Origin: Pseudomonas sp. S31
Lineage (GTDB): Bacteria; Pseudomonadota; Gammaproteobacteria; Pseudomonadales; Pseudomonadaceae
DNA length: 64,000 nucleotides
Assembly (NCBI RefSeq): GCF_016648105.1
Contig: NZ_JACVVE010000007.1
Location: 103,293-167,292 of the forward strand
Direction of reading: 5' to 3'
The stretch's first letter is position 1; each line of letters opens with the position of its first letter. The notes below the pieces were generated by a model. It had not been told where the DNA came from and made no database searches. It saw only the letters and a list, made by a program, of their open reading frames with translations. The position numbers and the translations under genes were made by a program. Shown piece by piece: positions 1 through 9,186 of the stretch.

Positions 1-693
1 GTGGCCCGAGACCACCGACACGGCACCGAACTCACCCATGGCCCGGGCGGTGCACAGCACCACGCCATAGATCAGGCCCCATTTGATGTTCGGCAGGGTG
101 ACGTGCCAGAACATCTGCCAACCGTTGGCGCCGAGCAGGCGCGCGGCTTCTTCCTCCTGGGTGCCCTGCTCCTGCATCAGCGGGATCAGTTCGCGGGCGA
201 CGAAGGGCACAGTGACGAAGATGGTGGCCAGGACGATGCCGGGCAGGGCGAACACGATCTGGATGTCATGGTCCTGCAGCCAAGGCCCGAACAGGCCCTG
301 GGCGCCGAACATCAGCACATAGACCAGGCCAGCGATCACCGGCGACACCGAGAACGGCAGGTCGATCAGCGTGACCAGCACGCTCTTGCCGGGGAAGGTG
401 TACTTGCTCACGCACCAGGCGGCGCTGACGCCGAACACCAGGTTCAGCGGCACCGAGATGACCACGGCCAGCAGGGTCAGCTTCAGCGCCGAGATGGCAT
501 CGGGCTCGAAGATCGCTTCGAAGAAGGTACCGAAGCCGTTCTTCAGGGCCTGCGACACCACGATCACCAGCGGCAGCAGCAGGAACAAGGCGAAGACCAA
601 CCAGCCAAGGCCGATCAGGATACGCCGCGACGTGGCGCTGCCTCGCCGGGCGGCATTGGCGGCAGCGGTGGCGCTCAGGGACGAACTGGACAT
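1..693 (-). CDS. cysW: Sulfate ABC transporter permease CysW (3' end beyond window)
   Basis: Inner-membrane permease that pairs with CysT in the sulfate/thiosulfate ABC importer. About 231 residues are visible, and the C-terminus lies outside the window because the gene runs off position 1. The protein starts [18 protein letters not shown], followed by several hydrophobic helices. It contains the permease cytoplasmic loop that meets the ATPase, with EEAARLLGA followed by the conserved glycine region [10 protein letters not shown]. It begins 11 bases after the cysT stop on the same strand, so it belongs to the oscA-sbp-cysT-cysW unit; cysA would be expected next, outside the window. A long plus-strand frame over the same bases is an antisense shadow. 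Confidence 0.93.
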   Translation of the reverse strand, partial: MSSSSLSATAAANAARRGSATSRRILIGLGWLVFALFLLLPLVIVVSQALKNGFGTFFEAIFEPDAISALKLTLLAVVISVPLNLVFGVSAAWCVSKYTFPGKSVLVTLIDLPFSVSPVIAGLVYVLMFGAQGLFGPWLQDHDIQIVFALPGIVLATIFVTVPFVARELIPLMQEQGTQEEEAARLLGANGWQMFWHVTLPNIKWGLIYGVVLCTARAMGEFGAVSVVSGH

Positions 694-704
694 GCCGGCC
701 TCCT

Positions 705-1523
705 TCAAGGGGTTTCGATGCGGCGCTGCAGCAGGTTGATCAGCAGCAGCAGGATGAAGGAAACCACCAGCATCAGCACGCCGATGGCGGTCGCGCCGGT
801 GTAGTCATACTGGTCGAGCTTGACCATGATCAGCAGCGGCAGGATCTCGGTCTTCATCGGCATGTTGCCGGCAATGAAGATCACCGAGCCATACTCGCCC
901 ACACCCCGGGCGAAGGCCAGGGCGAAGCCGGTCAACCAGGCCGGCAGCAACGCTGGCGCCAGCACATGGCGGAACACCTGTAGCGGCTTGGCGCCCAGGC
1001 AGGCGGCGGCCTCCTCGACCTCACGCGGGATATCCGCGAGCACCGGTTGCACGGTGCGCACCACGAACGGCAAGGTGACGAAGGTCAGCGCCAGGGTGAT
1101 GCCAAGCGGTGTATAGGCAATCTTGAAGCCCAGGTCGGTGGCGAACTGGCCGACCCAGCCTGCGGGGGCGTAAAGGGCGGTCAAGGCGATACCGGCCACG
1201 GCGGTGGGCAAGGCGAATGGCAGGTCGATCATCGCGTCGATGATCTTGCGCCCGGGGAAGGTGTAGCGCACCAGCACCCAGGCCAGCAGGGTACCGATCA
1301 CGCCATTGATGATGGCGGCGAACAGGGCGGTGCCGAAACTCAGCTTGAGCGCGGCGAGTACTCGCGGCGCACTGACGATGTTCCAGAACTGCTCGAACGT
1401 CAGCTGGGAGGCATGGATGAACATGGCAGCCAGTGGTATCAGCACGATCAGGCTGAGGTACACCAAGGTGTAGCCCAGCGTCAGCCCGAAGCCGGGTATG
1501 ACGGGGGAAATGCGGCGTGACAT
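705..1523 (-). CDS. cysT: Sulfate ABC transporter permease CysT
   Basis: Inner-membrane permease (272 residues) of the sulfate/thiosulfate importer, partner of CysW. I start it at [19 protein letters not shown] rather than at in-frame ATGs further up, because upstream translation would run through the REP palindrome. The protein has six or so hydrophobic helices and the EAA loop ([16 protein letters not shown]) with the downstream G ([13 protein letters not shown]). It lies downstream of sbp, separated by a REP pair, and directly upstream of cysW. The family is well known and the length is normal. Confidence 0.95.
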   Translation of the reverse strand: MSRRISPVIPGFGLTLGYTLVYLSLIVLIPLAAMFIHASQLTFEQFWNIVSAPRVLAALKLSFGTALFAAIINGVIGTLLAWVLVRYTFPGRKIIDAMIDLPFALPTAVAGIALTALYAPAGWVGQFATDLGFKIAYTPLGITLALTFVTLPFVVRTVQPVLADIPREVEEAAACLGAKPLQVFRHVLAPALLPAWLTGFALAFARGVGEYGSVIFIAGNMPMKTEILPLLIMVKLDQYDYTGATAIGVLMLVVSFILLLLINLLQRRIETP

Positions 1524-1605
1524 AGAAATCCCTGGTTGAACGCACGAGGCCCGGCGTAGGTGCCGGGCCGGTGCAGGCTTCTGAATCCTGGGGCTGCCTT
1601 GCAGC

Positions 1606-1678
1606 CCTTCGCGGCACAAGGCCGCTCCTACAGATGATCGCGTATCTCTTGTAGGAGCGGCCTTGTGCCGCGAAGGGC
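1606..1678. repeat. REP pair between sbp and cysT
   Basis: Two inverted copies of the GTAGGAGCGGCCTTGTGCCGCGAAGG type face each other around a short AT-richer spacer. The element sits inside the sulfate operon, between the binding-protein gene and the first permease gene. Such a hairpin could protect the sbp mRNA 3' end and lower permease expression relative to the abundant periplasmic protein (inference). Confidence 0.9.
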
Positions 1679-1707
1679 CGCAGAGCGGCCCCGCTTTTCC
1701 TTGGTGC

Positions 1708-2715
1708 TTACTGTGCCTGATAGATCTGGTCGAACACACCGCCATCATTGAAGAACTTAGGCTGTGCAGTTTTCCAGCCACCGAAGTCCTTGTCGATGGT
1801 CACCAGGTCCAGTTTCGGGAACTGCTTGCCGAACTCGGCAGCGACCTTCTCGTCCCGTGGTCGATAGAAGTTCTCGGCGGCGATCTTCTGGCCAGCCGGG
1901 CTGTACAGGTGCTTGAGGTACTCGGTGGCGATCTCGGTATTGCCTTTCTTCTCGGCGTTCTTGTCGACCACCGCGACCGGCGGCTCGGCCAGGATCGACA
2001 GCGAAGGCACGACGATGTCGAACTTGTCGGCGCCACCGTCTTCCTTCAGCGCCAGGAAGGCCTCGTTTTCCCAGGCCAGCAGCACGTCGCCCTGGCCATT
2101 GTTGACGAAGGTGATGGTCGAGCCGCGGGCACCGGTATCGAGCACCGGTACGTGCTTGAACAGCTCCTTGACGTATTCCTTGGCCTTGTCTTCGCTGCCA
2201 CCGGTCTTCAGGCCGTAGGCCCAGGCGGCGAGGAAGTTCCAGCGGGCGCCGCCGGAGGTTTTCGGGTTGGGGGTGATGACCGAGACGTCCTTCTTGACCA
2301 GGTCGCCCCAGTCCTTGATGCCTTTCGGGTTGCCCTTGCGCACCAGGAACACGATGGTCGAGGTATACGGGGTGCTGGCGTCCGGCAGGCGGCTCTGCCA
2401 GTTCTCAGGCAGGGTCTTGCCGAGCTTGGCGATTTCGTCGATGTCACCGGCCAGGGCCAGGGTCACGACATCGGCGCGCAGGCCGTCGATGACGGCGCGG
2501 CCTTGCTTGCCCGAGCCACCGTGGGACTGCTGGATCTTCACCTTGTCGTCCGGGTGGGACTGCTGCCAGTGCTTGATGAATTCGGCGTTGTACTGCTGGT
2601 ACAGCTCACGGGTCGGGTCATAGGACACGTTCAGCAGTTCGTAGTCCTTGGCGATGGCGGAACCGGCAAAAACCGCACTGGCCAAGGCGGCAAGCGCATA
2701 ACGGCGGATGGACAT
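1708..2715 (-). CDS. sbp: Periplasmic sulfate-binding protein Sbp
   Basis: Periplasmic solute-binding protein (335 residues) that captures sulfate for the CysTWA importer. The start [18 protein letters not shown] is chosen because GGGAGC lies 6-7 bases upstream; an in-frame ATG 21 bases earlier lacks this spacing. A signal peptide of about 22 residues ends at [10 protein letters not shown]. The mature N-terminus [14 protein letters not shown] and the segment [17 protein letters not shown] are typical of the Sbp/CysP family. It sits 48 bases downstream of oscA and upstream of cysT, and is probably cotranscribed and induced under sulfur limitation (family knowledge; no CysB site was verified). 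Confidence 0.95.
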   Translation of the reverse strand: MSIRRYALAALASAVFAGSAIAKDYELLNVSYDPTRELYQQYNAEFIKHWQQSHPDDKVKIQQSHGGSGKQGRAVIDGLRADVVTLALAGDIDEIAKLGKTLPENWQSRLPDASTPYTSTIVFLVRKGNPKGIKDWGDLVKKDVSVITPNPKTSGGARWNFLAAWAYGLKTGGSEDKAKEYVKELFKHVPVLDTGARGSTITFVNNGQGDVLLAWENEAFLALKEDGGADKFDIVVPSLSILAEPPVAVVDKNAEKKGNTEIATEYLKHLYSPAGQKIAAENFYRPRDEKVAAEFGKQFPKLDLVTIDKDFGGWKTAQPKFFNDGGVFDQIYQAQ

Positions 2716-2763
2716 GGTGAAGCTCCCGATTGGCATTTTTCTAGTTTTGGATGTGGCGCGGAA

Positions 2764-2946
2764 TCAGCCGGACTTGTTGCCGGGCTGTTGCAGACGGAAT
2801 TTCTCCTTGCGCTCGATCTGCACGACCTGAGCGTTATGCACCGTGATCTCCACCGCACCGAAGCGCAGATCGCGCAGCGCGCTCTGGATTTCACGCAGAA
2901 TGGTGGCTTCGTCCTGACCGTCGATGCTGCGCAGAGATGCACTCAT
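2764..2946 (-). CDS. oscA: OscA-type small sulfur-starvation protein (DUF2292)
   Basis: A 60-residue cytoplasmic protein, MSASLRSIDGQDEATILREI..., matching the DUF2292/OscA family of small Pseudomonas proteins linked to organosulfur use under sulfur starvation and chromate stress. The start is set by AGGAGAACGAGC directly before ATG; the frame is open further upstream but without a ribosome site. It is rich in charged residues and has no signal peptide or membrane segment. Its position immediately upstream of sbp is the classic context. The biochemical role is unknown. The name rests on family and context recognition. Confidence 0.88.
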   Translation of the reverse strand: MSASLRSIDGQDEATILREIQSALRDLRFGAVEITVHNAQVVQIERKEKFRLQQPGNKSG

Positions 2947-3033
2947 GCTCGTTCTCCTGTGAGTAAGGGTGCCGGGCAGAAGTTTGAAGGGGGTTTGCGC
3001 CTGGCTTGAGGGCAATAGTAGTGAGGTGGGATT

Positions 3034-3058
3034 ATTCTTAAAAATACTGTTTAAGAAT
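3034..3058. promoter_or_regulatory. Inverted repeat in AT-rich promoter region of oscA-sbp
   Basis: A perfect 9-base inverted repeat, ATTCTTAAA and TTTAAGAAT with a 7-base spacer, lies about 90 bases upstream of the oscA start in a markedly AT-rich island (about 3030-3080) within GC-rich DNA. The place and composition suit an activator or promoter site for the sulfur-starvation operon, with CysB as the obvious candidate, but the CysB motif is too degenerate to assign by eye. Confidence 0.5.
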
Positions 3059-3085
3059 TTTTATATAACCAAAAATAAAACAGAT

Positions 3086-3162
3086 CCTGTAGGAGCGGGG
3101 TTTACCCGCGAATGCGATGGTGTGGTCACCGACGCATTCGCGGGTAAACCCGCTCCTACAGG
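3086..3162. repeat. REP pair between oscA promoter and RND pump 3' end
   Basis: Two facing copies of the GTAGGAGCGGGTTTACCCGCGAA type, separated by about 20 bases. The pair lies just downstream of the RND permease stop codon (the pump genes are on minus) and upstream of the oscA promoter island, so it may also form the 3' hairpin of the pump mRNA. Confidence 0.92.
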
Positions 3163-3175
3163 GGGTGTGCCGGAT

Positions 3176-6100
3176 TCAACTCTGTTTTTGTGGCTCGCGG
3201 ATCTTGTACCAGGCCACGTACAGCGCCGGCAGGAACAACAGGGTCAGCAAGGTGGCACTGATGATCCCGCCGATCATCGCGTAGGCCATCGGCCCCCAGA
3301 ACACTTCCCGGGCGATCGGGATCATCCCCAGGCTGGCCGCTGCCGCCGTCAGCAGGATCGGCCTGCGCCGGTGGTTGGTGGCCTCCAGCACCGCGTCCCA
3401 CGGCGCGTAGCCCTGGGCCTCGAACTCGTCGATCTGGGTCACCAGGATCACCGAGTTGCGGATGATGATCCCCGCCAGCGCCAGGATCCCGAGGATCGCC
3501 ACGAAGCCCATCGGCGTGCCCGTGGGCACCAGCGCCAGCACCACGCCGATCAGCCCCAGCGGCGCCACGCTGACCACCAGGAACAGCTTCTGCACGCTGT
3601 GCAGCTGGATCATCAGGAAGGTCGCCATGAGGAACAGCATCAGCGGAATGACCTTGGCGATCGGCCCCTGGGCCTTGCCGCTTTCTTCCACCGTACCGCC
3701 GGTAGCGACCTCGTAGCCGACCGGCAGCTTGCTGGCGAAGGCGTCGATGTCGGGCTTGAGCTGGGCGACCAGGTCGGTGGGCTGGATGTCGCCATTGACC
3801 GATGCCTTGATGGTGATGGTCGGCTTGCGGTCACGCCGCCACACCAGCGGCTGCTCCAGTTCGTAGCGCACGGTGGCGAACGACAACAACGGGATCGACG
3901 TGCCGTTGGGCGTGAGGATCTGCAGGTTCTGCAAGGTATCGGGGGTGCCCCGCTCGCTGTCCTCGGCGCGGGCTATCACGTCGACCAGGTAGATGTTGTC
4001 GTTGACCTGGGTGATGGGCACGCCGCTGACGATGCTGTTCATGACATTGGCAACATCCTCGGACGATAGCCCCAGCTGGCGCGCCTTGTCCTGGGCGATC
4101 TCCACCCGCAGTACCTTGCCGGGTTCGTTCCAGTCGTAGATCATCTCGCCGATATGCGGGTTCTGGTCGAGCAGGGTCGCCAGGTCGATGGCATGCTTGC
4201 GCACCTGGTCGATGTCCTTGCCGCTGACCCGGTACTGGATCGGGCGACCCACCGGCGGGCCCATCTCCAGCGACTGGACGTTGGTACCGATGCCGACGAA
4301 CTCTTCCTTGAGCAGCTTCTGCAGGCGCTCGATCATGCCCTGGCGCTCGTCGAAGCCCTTGCTCACGATCACCAACTGGGCGTAGTACGGGTTCTGCAGC
4401 TGTTGGTCCAGCGGCAGGTAGAAGCGAATCGCGCCCTGGCCGATGTAGGTGCTCCAGCGTACCAGGTCGGGGTCGTCCTTGATCTTCGCCTCGAGGCGGT
4501 CGACGACCTTGCGGGTTTCCTCGATGGAGGCATTCTGCGGCAGGTTGAGGTCGACCAGGATCTCCGGCCGGTCCGAAGACGGGAAGAACTGATTCTGCAC
4601 GAAGCGCATGGCGAAGATCGACAGGGCGAACAGCACCACGGTGCCGATGATGGTCAGCCAACGATTGCGCATGCACCACAGCAGCCCGCCTTCGAAGGCC
4701 CTGCCCACCCGCCCCGGCTCTGCTGCATGGGGCTTGATCTTGCTGCTGCTGAGAATGTGCACGCCCAGCACCGGGGCGAAGAACACCGCCACGATCCACG
4801 ACACCAGCAACGCCACGGCGATCACCGCGAACAGCGTGTAGGTGTACTCGCCAGCCGAACTCGCGTTGAGCCCGATCGGCACGAAACCGGCCACGGTCAC
4901 CAGGGTGCCGGTGAGCATGGGGAACGCCGTCGAGGTATAGGCGAAGGTGGCCGCCTGCTCCTTGCTCTCGCCCATCTCCAGCCGGGTGACCATGACCTCG
5001 ACGGTGATCATGGCGTCATCCACCAGCAGGCCCAGGGCGATGATCAAGGCGCCCAGGGAGATCCGCTGCATGGTGATGCCGCTGTACTCCATGAACACGA
5101 AGACCATGGCCAGGACCAACGGAATCGAGCAGGCCACCACCAGCCCGGCACGCATCCCCAAGCTGACGAAGCTGACCGCCAACACAATCACCACGGCTTC
5201 GAACAGCGCACTGGTGAAGCCCCCTACGGCATCCTTCACCACCACCGCCTGGTCCGACACGGTGTGCACGCCCACGCCCACCGGCAGCTCCTGCACCACC
5301 TTGTCCATCTTCTCTTTCAAGGCGGCGCCGAACACCTGGATGTTGCCGCCGGCCTTCATGCCGATGGCCAGGCCGATGGCCGTCTGGCCGTTGTAGCGGA
5401 ACATGGGCGAAGGCGGGTCGACATAGCCGCGCTCGATGTCGGCGATGTCGGCCAGGCGGAAGAAGCGGTCGTTGATCTTCAGGTTGACGGTCTGCAGGTC
5501 TTTCTCCGAGGCGAACTGCCCGGTGGTGCGCACCGAGATACGCTCCGGGCCGGCCTCGATCACCCCCGCCGGGGTCACCGCGTTCTGCGCCTGCAAGGCC
5601 TGCATGACCTGGCGCTGGTCGATGCCCAGCGCGGCCAGCTTGCGGGTGGAGAAGTTCAGGTACAGCACCTCGTCCTGGGTGCCGACCATCTCGATCTTGC
5701 CGATGTTCGGCACATCGCGCACCTCGGCGCGCGCCTGTTCGACGTAGTCACGCAGCTGGCGCAGGCTCAGGCCGTCGGCGGTGAAGGCGTAGATCGAGCC
5801 GAACACGTCGCCGAACTCATCGTTGAAGCCCGGGCCTTGGATACCCGACGGGAACTGGCCGCGGATGTCGTCGATCTTCTTGCGAACCTGGTACCAGATC
5901 TGTGGAATGTCCGCCGCTTTGGTGGTATCGCGCAGGTAGACATAGACCGTGGATTCGCCCGGCCGGGTGTAGCTCTTGGTGTAGTCGAGCGAGTCGAGTT
6001 CCTCGAGCTTCTTCTCGATGCGGTCGGTGACCTGGTACAGGGTTTCGTCCTGGGTCGCACCCGGCCAGCGGGTCTGGATGACCATGGTCTTGATGGTGAA

Positions 6101-6229
6101 GGACGGATCTTCCTCACGGCCGAGGTTGAAGTACGAGAAGATGCCCATCAGCAGGCCGACGAACATCAGGTACCAGACGAAAGACTGGTGCTTGAGCGCC
6201 CATTCGGAGAGGTTGAAGCTTCCTTTCAT
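3176..6229 (-). CDS. RND efflux pump inner-membrane transporter (TriC-like)
   Basis: Proton-driven drug or toxicant exporter of the RND superfamily (1017 residues, normal length). It starts MKGSFNLSEWALKHQSFVW, with the first membrane helix at about residues 12-32, then the large periplasmic porter domain, a central helix bundle, a second periplasmic domain and a C-terminal bundle. The proton-relay aspartate pair is visible in helix 4 as ALGLLVDDAMITVEVM. Its start overlaps the stop of the upstream adaptor gene by 4 bases (ATGA), giving translational coupling. With two adaptor genes upstream and no outer-membrane gene, the layout is that of P. aeruginosa TriABC. It would then use a shared TolC-type channel (inference). 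Substrate is unknown. Confidence 0.93.
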   Translation of the reverse strand: MKGSFNLSEWALKHQSFVWYLMFVGLLMGIFSYFNLGREEDPSFTIKTMVIQTRWPGATQDETLYQVTDRIEKKLEELDSLDYTKSYTRPGESTVYVYLRDTTKAADIPQIWYQVRKKIDDIRGQFPSGIQGPGFNDEFGDVFGSIYAFTADGLSLRQLRDYVEQARAEVRDVPNIGKIEMVGTQDEVLYLNFSTRKLAALGIDQRQVMQALQAQNAVTPAGVIEAGPERISVRTTGQFASEKDLQTVNLKINDRFFRLADIADIERGYVDPPSPMFRYNGQTAIGLAIGMKAGGNIQVFGAALKEKMDKVVQELPVGVGVHTVSDQAVVVKDAVGGFTSALFEAVVIVLAVSFVSLGMRAGLVVACSIPLVLAMVFVFMEYSGITMQRISLGALIIALGLLVDDAMITVEVMVTRLEMGESKEQAATFAYTSTAFPMLTGTLVTVAGFVPIGLNASSAGEYTYTLFAVIAVALLVSWIVAVFFAPVLGVHILSSSKIKPHAAEPGRVGRAFEGGLLWCMRNRWLTIIGTVVLFALSIFAMRFVQNQFFPSSDRPEILVDLNLPQNASIEETRKVVDRLEAKIKDDPDLVRWSTYIGQGAIRFYLPLDQQLQNPYYAQLVIVSKGFDERQGMIERLQKLLKEEFVGIGTNVQSLEMGPPVGRPIQYRVSGKDIDQVRKHAIDLATLLDQNPHIGEMIYDWNEPGKVLRVEIAQDKARQLGLSSEDVANVMNSIVSGVPITQVNDNIYLVDVIARAEDSERGTPDTLQNLQILTPNGTSIPLLSFATVRYELEQPLVWRRDRKPTITIKASVNGDIQPTDLVAQLKPDIDAFASKLPVGYEVATGGTVEESGKAQGPIAKVIPLMLFLMATFLMIQLHSVQKLFLVVSVAPLGLIGVVLALVPTGTPMGFVAILGILALAGIIIRNSVILVTQIDEFEAQGYAPWDAVLEATNHRRRPILLTAAAASLGMIPIAREVFWGPMAYAMIGGIISATLLTLLFLPALYVAWYKIREPQKQS

Positions 6230-7293
6230 TGCGCATCCTCGTCGAAGGCGACCTTCTGGCCAGGCTTGAGGCTGTTCACACCGGCCGTGACCACGCGCTC
6301 TCCTGGCTGTACGCCAGCGGTCAGGACGAAGGTTTCGTCGGTACGGTCGATCAGGGTGACGTCACGGGTGGCCACGGTCTTGCTGGCGGGGTCGATCACC
6401 CAGACCTGGTGCTTGCCATCGCGCTCGAGCAGGGCGCTGAGCGGCAGCTCGCTGCGCGGGGTGACGTCGGAGGTCAGGGTGACGCTGATGGCGGTGCCCA
6501 GGTGGAAGGCCGCCGGGGTGCTGGCCAGGGTCAGGCGGGCGCGGCGGGTGCGGGTGGTGGCGTCGGCCTGGGGTTCGAGTTCACGCAGGTTGGCGGTGGT
6601 GTTGATGCTCGGTTCCAACTGCGAGGCGACGGTGAAGGTCAGGCCCTTGCTCAATTGCTCGGCCAGGCCGATCGGCAGGTCGATCACCGCCTCCTTCACA
6701 TCCGGGCGGGCCAGGGTCACCACCGCCTCGCCGGCACTGACGGTTTGCCCCGCTTCGGCCTTCCAGTCGGTGATCACGGCCGCGTGATCGCTGCTCAGGG
6801 TGGTGTAGCCGAGCTGGTCGTGAGCCTGGCTGAGCGCCGAACGGGCCTGCTCCAGCGACGCCGCGGTGGTCTTCAGGTTGGCCTGGGCGATGTCCAGCTG
6901 GGCCTGGGCGCCGACGCCCCGGTCGTACAGCTGCTGCTGGCGGCGTGCATCGGCCTGGGCGTTGATCCATTGCGCCTGGACCCGCGCCAGGTCACCCTCG
7001 GCGGCGCGCAGCTGGTTCTGCTGGTCGGTCGGGTCGAGCGTGGCCAGCGTATCGCCCGGTTTGACCTGGGCGCCGACATCCAGCCAGCGCCGAGCGATTC
7101 GCCCGGACACGCGAAAGCCCAGGGTACTTTCGAAGCGCGCCTGAATGGTGCCGGCGAACCGCCCCAACTGCGCCTTCGCCTGGGGCTCGACCTTGGTCCA
7201 CAGCACCGGCCGGATCGGTTCGGGGGCTTCATCCTCACTGCTGCAGGCGGCCAACAGGGCGCCCACTGAAAGCATCAGCAGCAGGCGCTTCAT
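6226..7293 (-). CDS. RND pump periplasmic adaptor lipoprotein (second adaptor)
   Basis: Membrane-fusion protein (355 residues) linking the RND transporter to an outer-membrane channel. The signal MKRLLLMLSVGALLAAC is a lipoprotein type with the lipobox LAAC, so Cys17 is likely acylated. Next come a lipoyl-like half (RVSGRIARRWLDVGAQVKPG), a helical hairpin of Ala/Gln-rich heptads at about residues 85-150, the second lipoyl half, and beta-barrel regions. It overlaps the transporter start and the upstream adaptor stop by 4 bases each. It is clearly paralogous in layout to its neighbour, not a fragment. Confidence 0.92.
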   Translation of the reverse strand: MKRLLLMLSVGALLAACSSEDEAPEPIRPVLWTKVEPQAKAQLGRFAGTIQARFESTLGFRVSGRIARRWLDVGAQVKPGDTLATLDPTDQQNQLRAAEGDLARVQAQWINAQADARRQQQLYDRGVGAQAQLDIAQANLKTTAASLEQARSALSQAHDQLGYTTLSSDHAAVITDWKAEAGQTVSAGEAVVTLARPDVKEAVIDLPIGLAEQLSKGLTFTVASQLEPSINTTANLRELEPQADATTRTRRARLTLASTPAAFHLGTAISVTLTSDVTPRSELPLSALLERDGKHQVWVIDPASKTVATRDVTLIDRTDETFVLTAGVQPGERVVTAGVNSLKPGQKVAFDEDAQ

Positions 7294-8378
7294 AGTTCAC
7301 CCCCTGGGGCATTGCCATCGATCTTCTGCACCTGCATGCCGGGGTGCAGCAACTGACCACCGTTGACCACCACGGTCTCGCCGCTTTTCAGGCCGCTGGC
7401 GATCACGATCTTGCCGGTGAGGTAACGGCTGACCTCGACCTGGCGCAACTCGACCTTGTCGCCCTCGCCCACCACCCACACCGCTGGCTCGTGCAAGGCC
7501 TTGGTCAGCGCCGACCATGGCAGCTCGATGCTCGGCCGGCCCTGGGCGTTGGTGGTGGCGGTCACTGGCGCGCCCAGTTGCATCTGCGGGGGAACATCCT
7601 TGAGCGCCACCTTCACTTCCACGGTACCGCTCTGCTCCGACACCGTCGGGGTAATTTCGCGCACATAGCCATGGGCCTGGACCTTGGGGTCGTCGAGCAG
7701 GCTGACGATCACCCCGGCATCGCTGGGCGGCGCCACCAGCAGCGATTCGTACACGTTGAACACGGCATCGCGGTCGCCGTCCTGGGCCAGGCCGAAGATC
7801 GGCATGGTCGCCTGCACCACCTGACCGACCTCGGCCTGGCGCTCGGTGATCACGCCATCGGCCTCGGACACCAGCTCGGTGTAGCTCAGTTGCTCCTTGG
7901 CGTCGGCCAGTTGCGCCTGGGCGGCCTTGAGCGCGCTCTGGTTGCTGCGCAGCGCGGCCTCGGCAGCGTCGTACTCGCTCTGGCTGGTGTAGCCCTTGGG
8001 CAGCAGTTTCTGCTGGCGGACGAAGGCCGCGCTGGTTTGCGTGACCCTGGCCTGGGCCGCCGACACCTCGGCCTTGGCCGAGTCGACGTTGTTCTGCAGG
8101 TCCTTGGGGTCGAGCCGCGCCAGCACCTGGTTGGCCTTGACGTGGTCGCCCACGTCGACGCTGCGTGAGATGATCTTGCCGCCCACGCGGAACGACAGGT
8201 CGGTCTCGACCCGCGCCTGCACGTCACCGGTCAGCGTGACCCGGGCAGCGAAGTCGGTGGCGGATACCTGCAACACGCCGACCCGGGGGAGTTGTTCGGT
8301 GGTTTCTTCCTTACCGCAGCCTGTGAGCAAGCCCGACAGCCCCAGGCAAACGACCAACAGCGGACGCATCAACGTCAT
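7290..8378 (-). CDS. RND pump periplasmic adaptor lipoprotein (first adaptor)
   Basis: First gene of the pump operon, a 362-residue membrane-fusion protein. The signal MTLMRPLLVVCLGLSGLLTGC ends in a lipobox (LTGC), predicting a lipid-anchored periplasmic protein. The lipoyl-domain segment FRVGGKIISRSVDVGDHVKA, a coiled hairpin at about residues 95-155, and the C-terminal barrel are seen. TAGGAG lies a few bases upstream of the ATG. Two different adaptors in one RND operon is unusual and is the hallmark of TriAB-type pumps, in which both are required. No regulator gene is adjacent; the upstream neighbour is a transposase on the other strand. Confidence 0.92.
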   Translation of the reverse strand: MTLMRPLLVVCLGLSGLLTGCGKEETTEQLPRVGVLQVSATDFAARVTLTGDVQARVETDLSFRVGGKIISRSVDVGDHVKANQVLARLDPKDLQNNVDSAKAEVSAAQARVTQTSAAFVRQQKLLPKGYTSQSEYDAAEAALRSNQSALKAAQAQLADAKEQLSYTELVSEADGVITERQAEVGQVVQATMPIFGLAQDGDRDAVFNVYESLLVAPPSDAGVIVSLLDDPKVQAHGYVREITPTVSEQSGTVEVKVALKDVPPQMQLGAPVTATTNAQGRPSIELPWSALTKALHEPAVWVVGEGDKVELRQVEVSRYLTGKIVIASGLKSGETVVVNGGQLLHPGMQVQKIDGNAPGGEL

Positions 8379-8493
8379 GCAGGCTCCTAGCTTGCGCGCA
8401 AAAGATTCAAGGAATGCGACTGTTAGCGTAGATCAGGGTTCGATAAACAACACTGATAGGGGCCAAGCTGGCATTTTCGGTGCCTGTACCGAC

Positions 8494-8584
8494 CCCTTCG
8501 CGGGCACGCCCGCACAGGTAGGGCGCAAGTCTTGAGAAATCCACTATCCCTGTGGGAGCGGGCGCGCCCGCGAAGAGGCCGGCA
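8494..8584. repeat. REP pair upstream of RAYT gene (GTGGGAGCGGGC class)
   Basis: Two REP elements in inverted orientation: CTTCGCGGGCACGCCCGCAC at about 8497-8516 and TGTGGGAGCGGGCGCGCCCG at 8551-8570. They share the GTGGGAGCGGGC core, distinct from the GTAGGAGCGG core of most REPs in this window. The remaining gene-free DNA from 8379 to 8689 holds the presumed pump promoter and nothing else I can assign. Confidence 0.85.
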
Positions 8585-9186
8585 CAGCCATGCATCAGCT
8601 CTTGCCACATCCAGAAATCATCGGCCACCTGGCAACCCCACTTCAGCCGCTACCTTTCAAAGGGAGGTTCAATTTCAAGGAAGATCACAATGCCGTTAGC
8701 CGAATCCCATCGATTGCGCCGCGGGCGCTTTTCCGAGCCAGGCAGGCTCTACATGCTGACCACCATCACGCACCAGCGAAAGCCGCTCTTCCTCGACTTC
8801 CACCATGCCCGTCTGGTGGTCAAACATCTGCGGATCTCAAATGACATTCAGGACTGCCGGTCGTTGGCATGGGTAGTGATGCCTGACCATCTGCATTGGC
8901 TGATCGAACTGAAGGAAGTGACATTGGGAACACTGATGCGCAAGTTTAAATCACGCACAGCGATTGCATTGCGCAAGGCAGGGATCAGGCACAAGCCGAT
9001 ATGGCAATCCGGTTACCAGGACCATGCGCTGCGGCAGGAAGAGGGAGTAGTGCATGTAGCCCGGTACATTGTTGCCAATCCCTTGAGGGCTGGATTGGTC
9101 AGGAGTGTCAGGGATTATCCACATTGGGATGCAGTATGGCTTTGAATCGGTGGTGGGGCCTTCGCGGGCTCGCCCGCTCCCACAGG
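8549..9186 (+). mobile_element. REP-RAYT unit (domesticated IS200/IS605-like element)
   Basis: A RAYT transposase gene is bracketed by REPs of one class in opposite orientation (starting at 8549 and ending near 9186). This is the REPtron arrangement known from Pseudomonas and enterobacteria, in which the transposase recognises its flanking REPs. No target duplication is evident. Confidence 0.8.
8690..9145 (+). CDS. REP-associated tyrosine transposase (RAYT)
   Basis: Single-strand DNA nuclease/transposase of the Y1 HUH family (151 residues). The start MPLAESHRLRRGRF is chosen over the longer open frame because AAGGAAGATCACA precedes it and the upstream frame crosses a REP. The HUH metal motif is MPDHLHWL (His67, His69). 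The probable catalytic tyrosine is Tyr109 in GYQDHALR, followed by the conserved YIVANPLRAGLV. RAYTs are single-copy and vertically inherited, and are thought to have spread REP sequences. The protein looks intact. It lies between the RND pump and the polyamine operon. Confidence 0.92.
   Translation: MPLAESHRLRRGRFSEPGRLYMLTTITHQRKPLFLDFHHARLVVKHLRISNDIQDCRSLAWVVMPDHLHWLIELKEVTLGTLMRKFKSRTAIALRKAGIRHKPIWQSGYQDHALRQEEGVVHVARYIVANPLRAGLVRSVRDYPHWDAVWL

Noticed and set aside
4154..6787. Plus-strand open frame of about 877 codons opposite the RND pump genes
   Set aside because: Shadow frame caused by strong third-position G/C; composition is His/Gln/Arg-rich with no family, and it lies across two confident genes.
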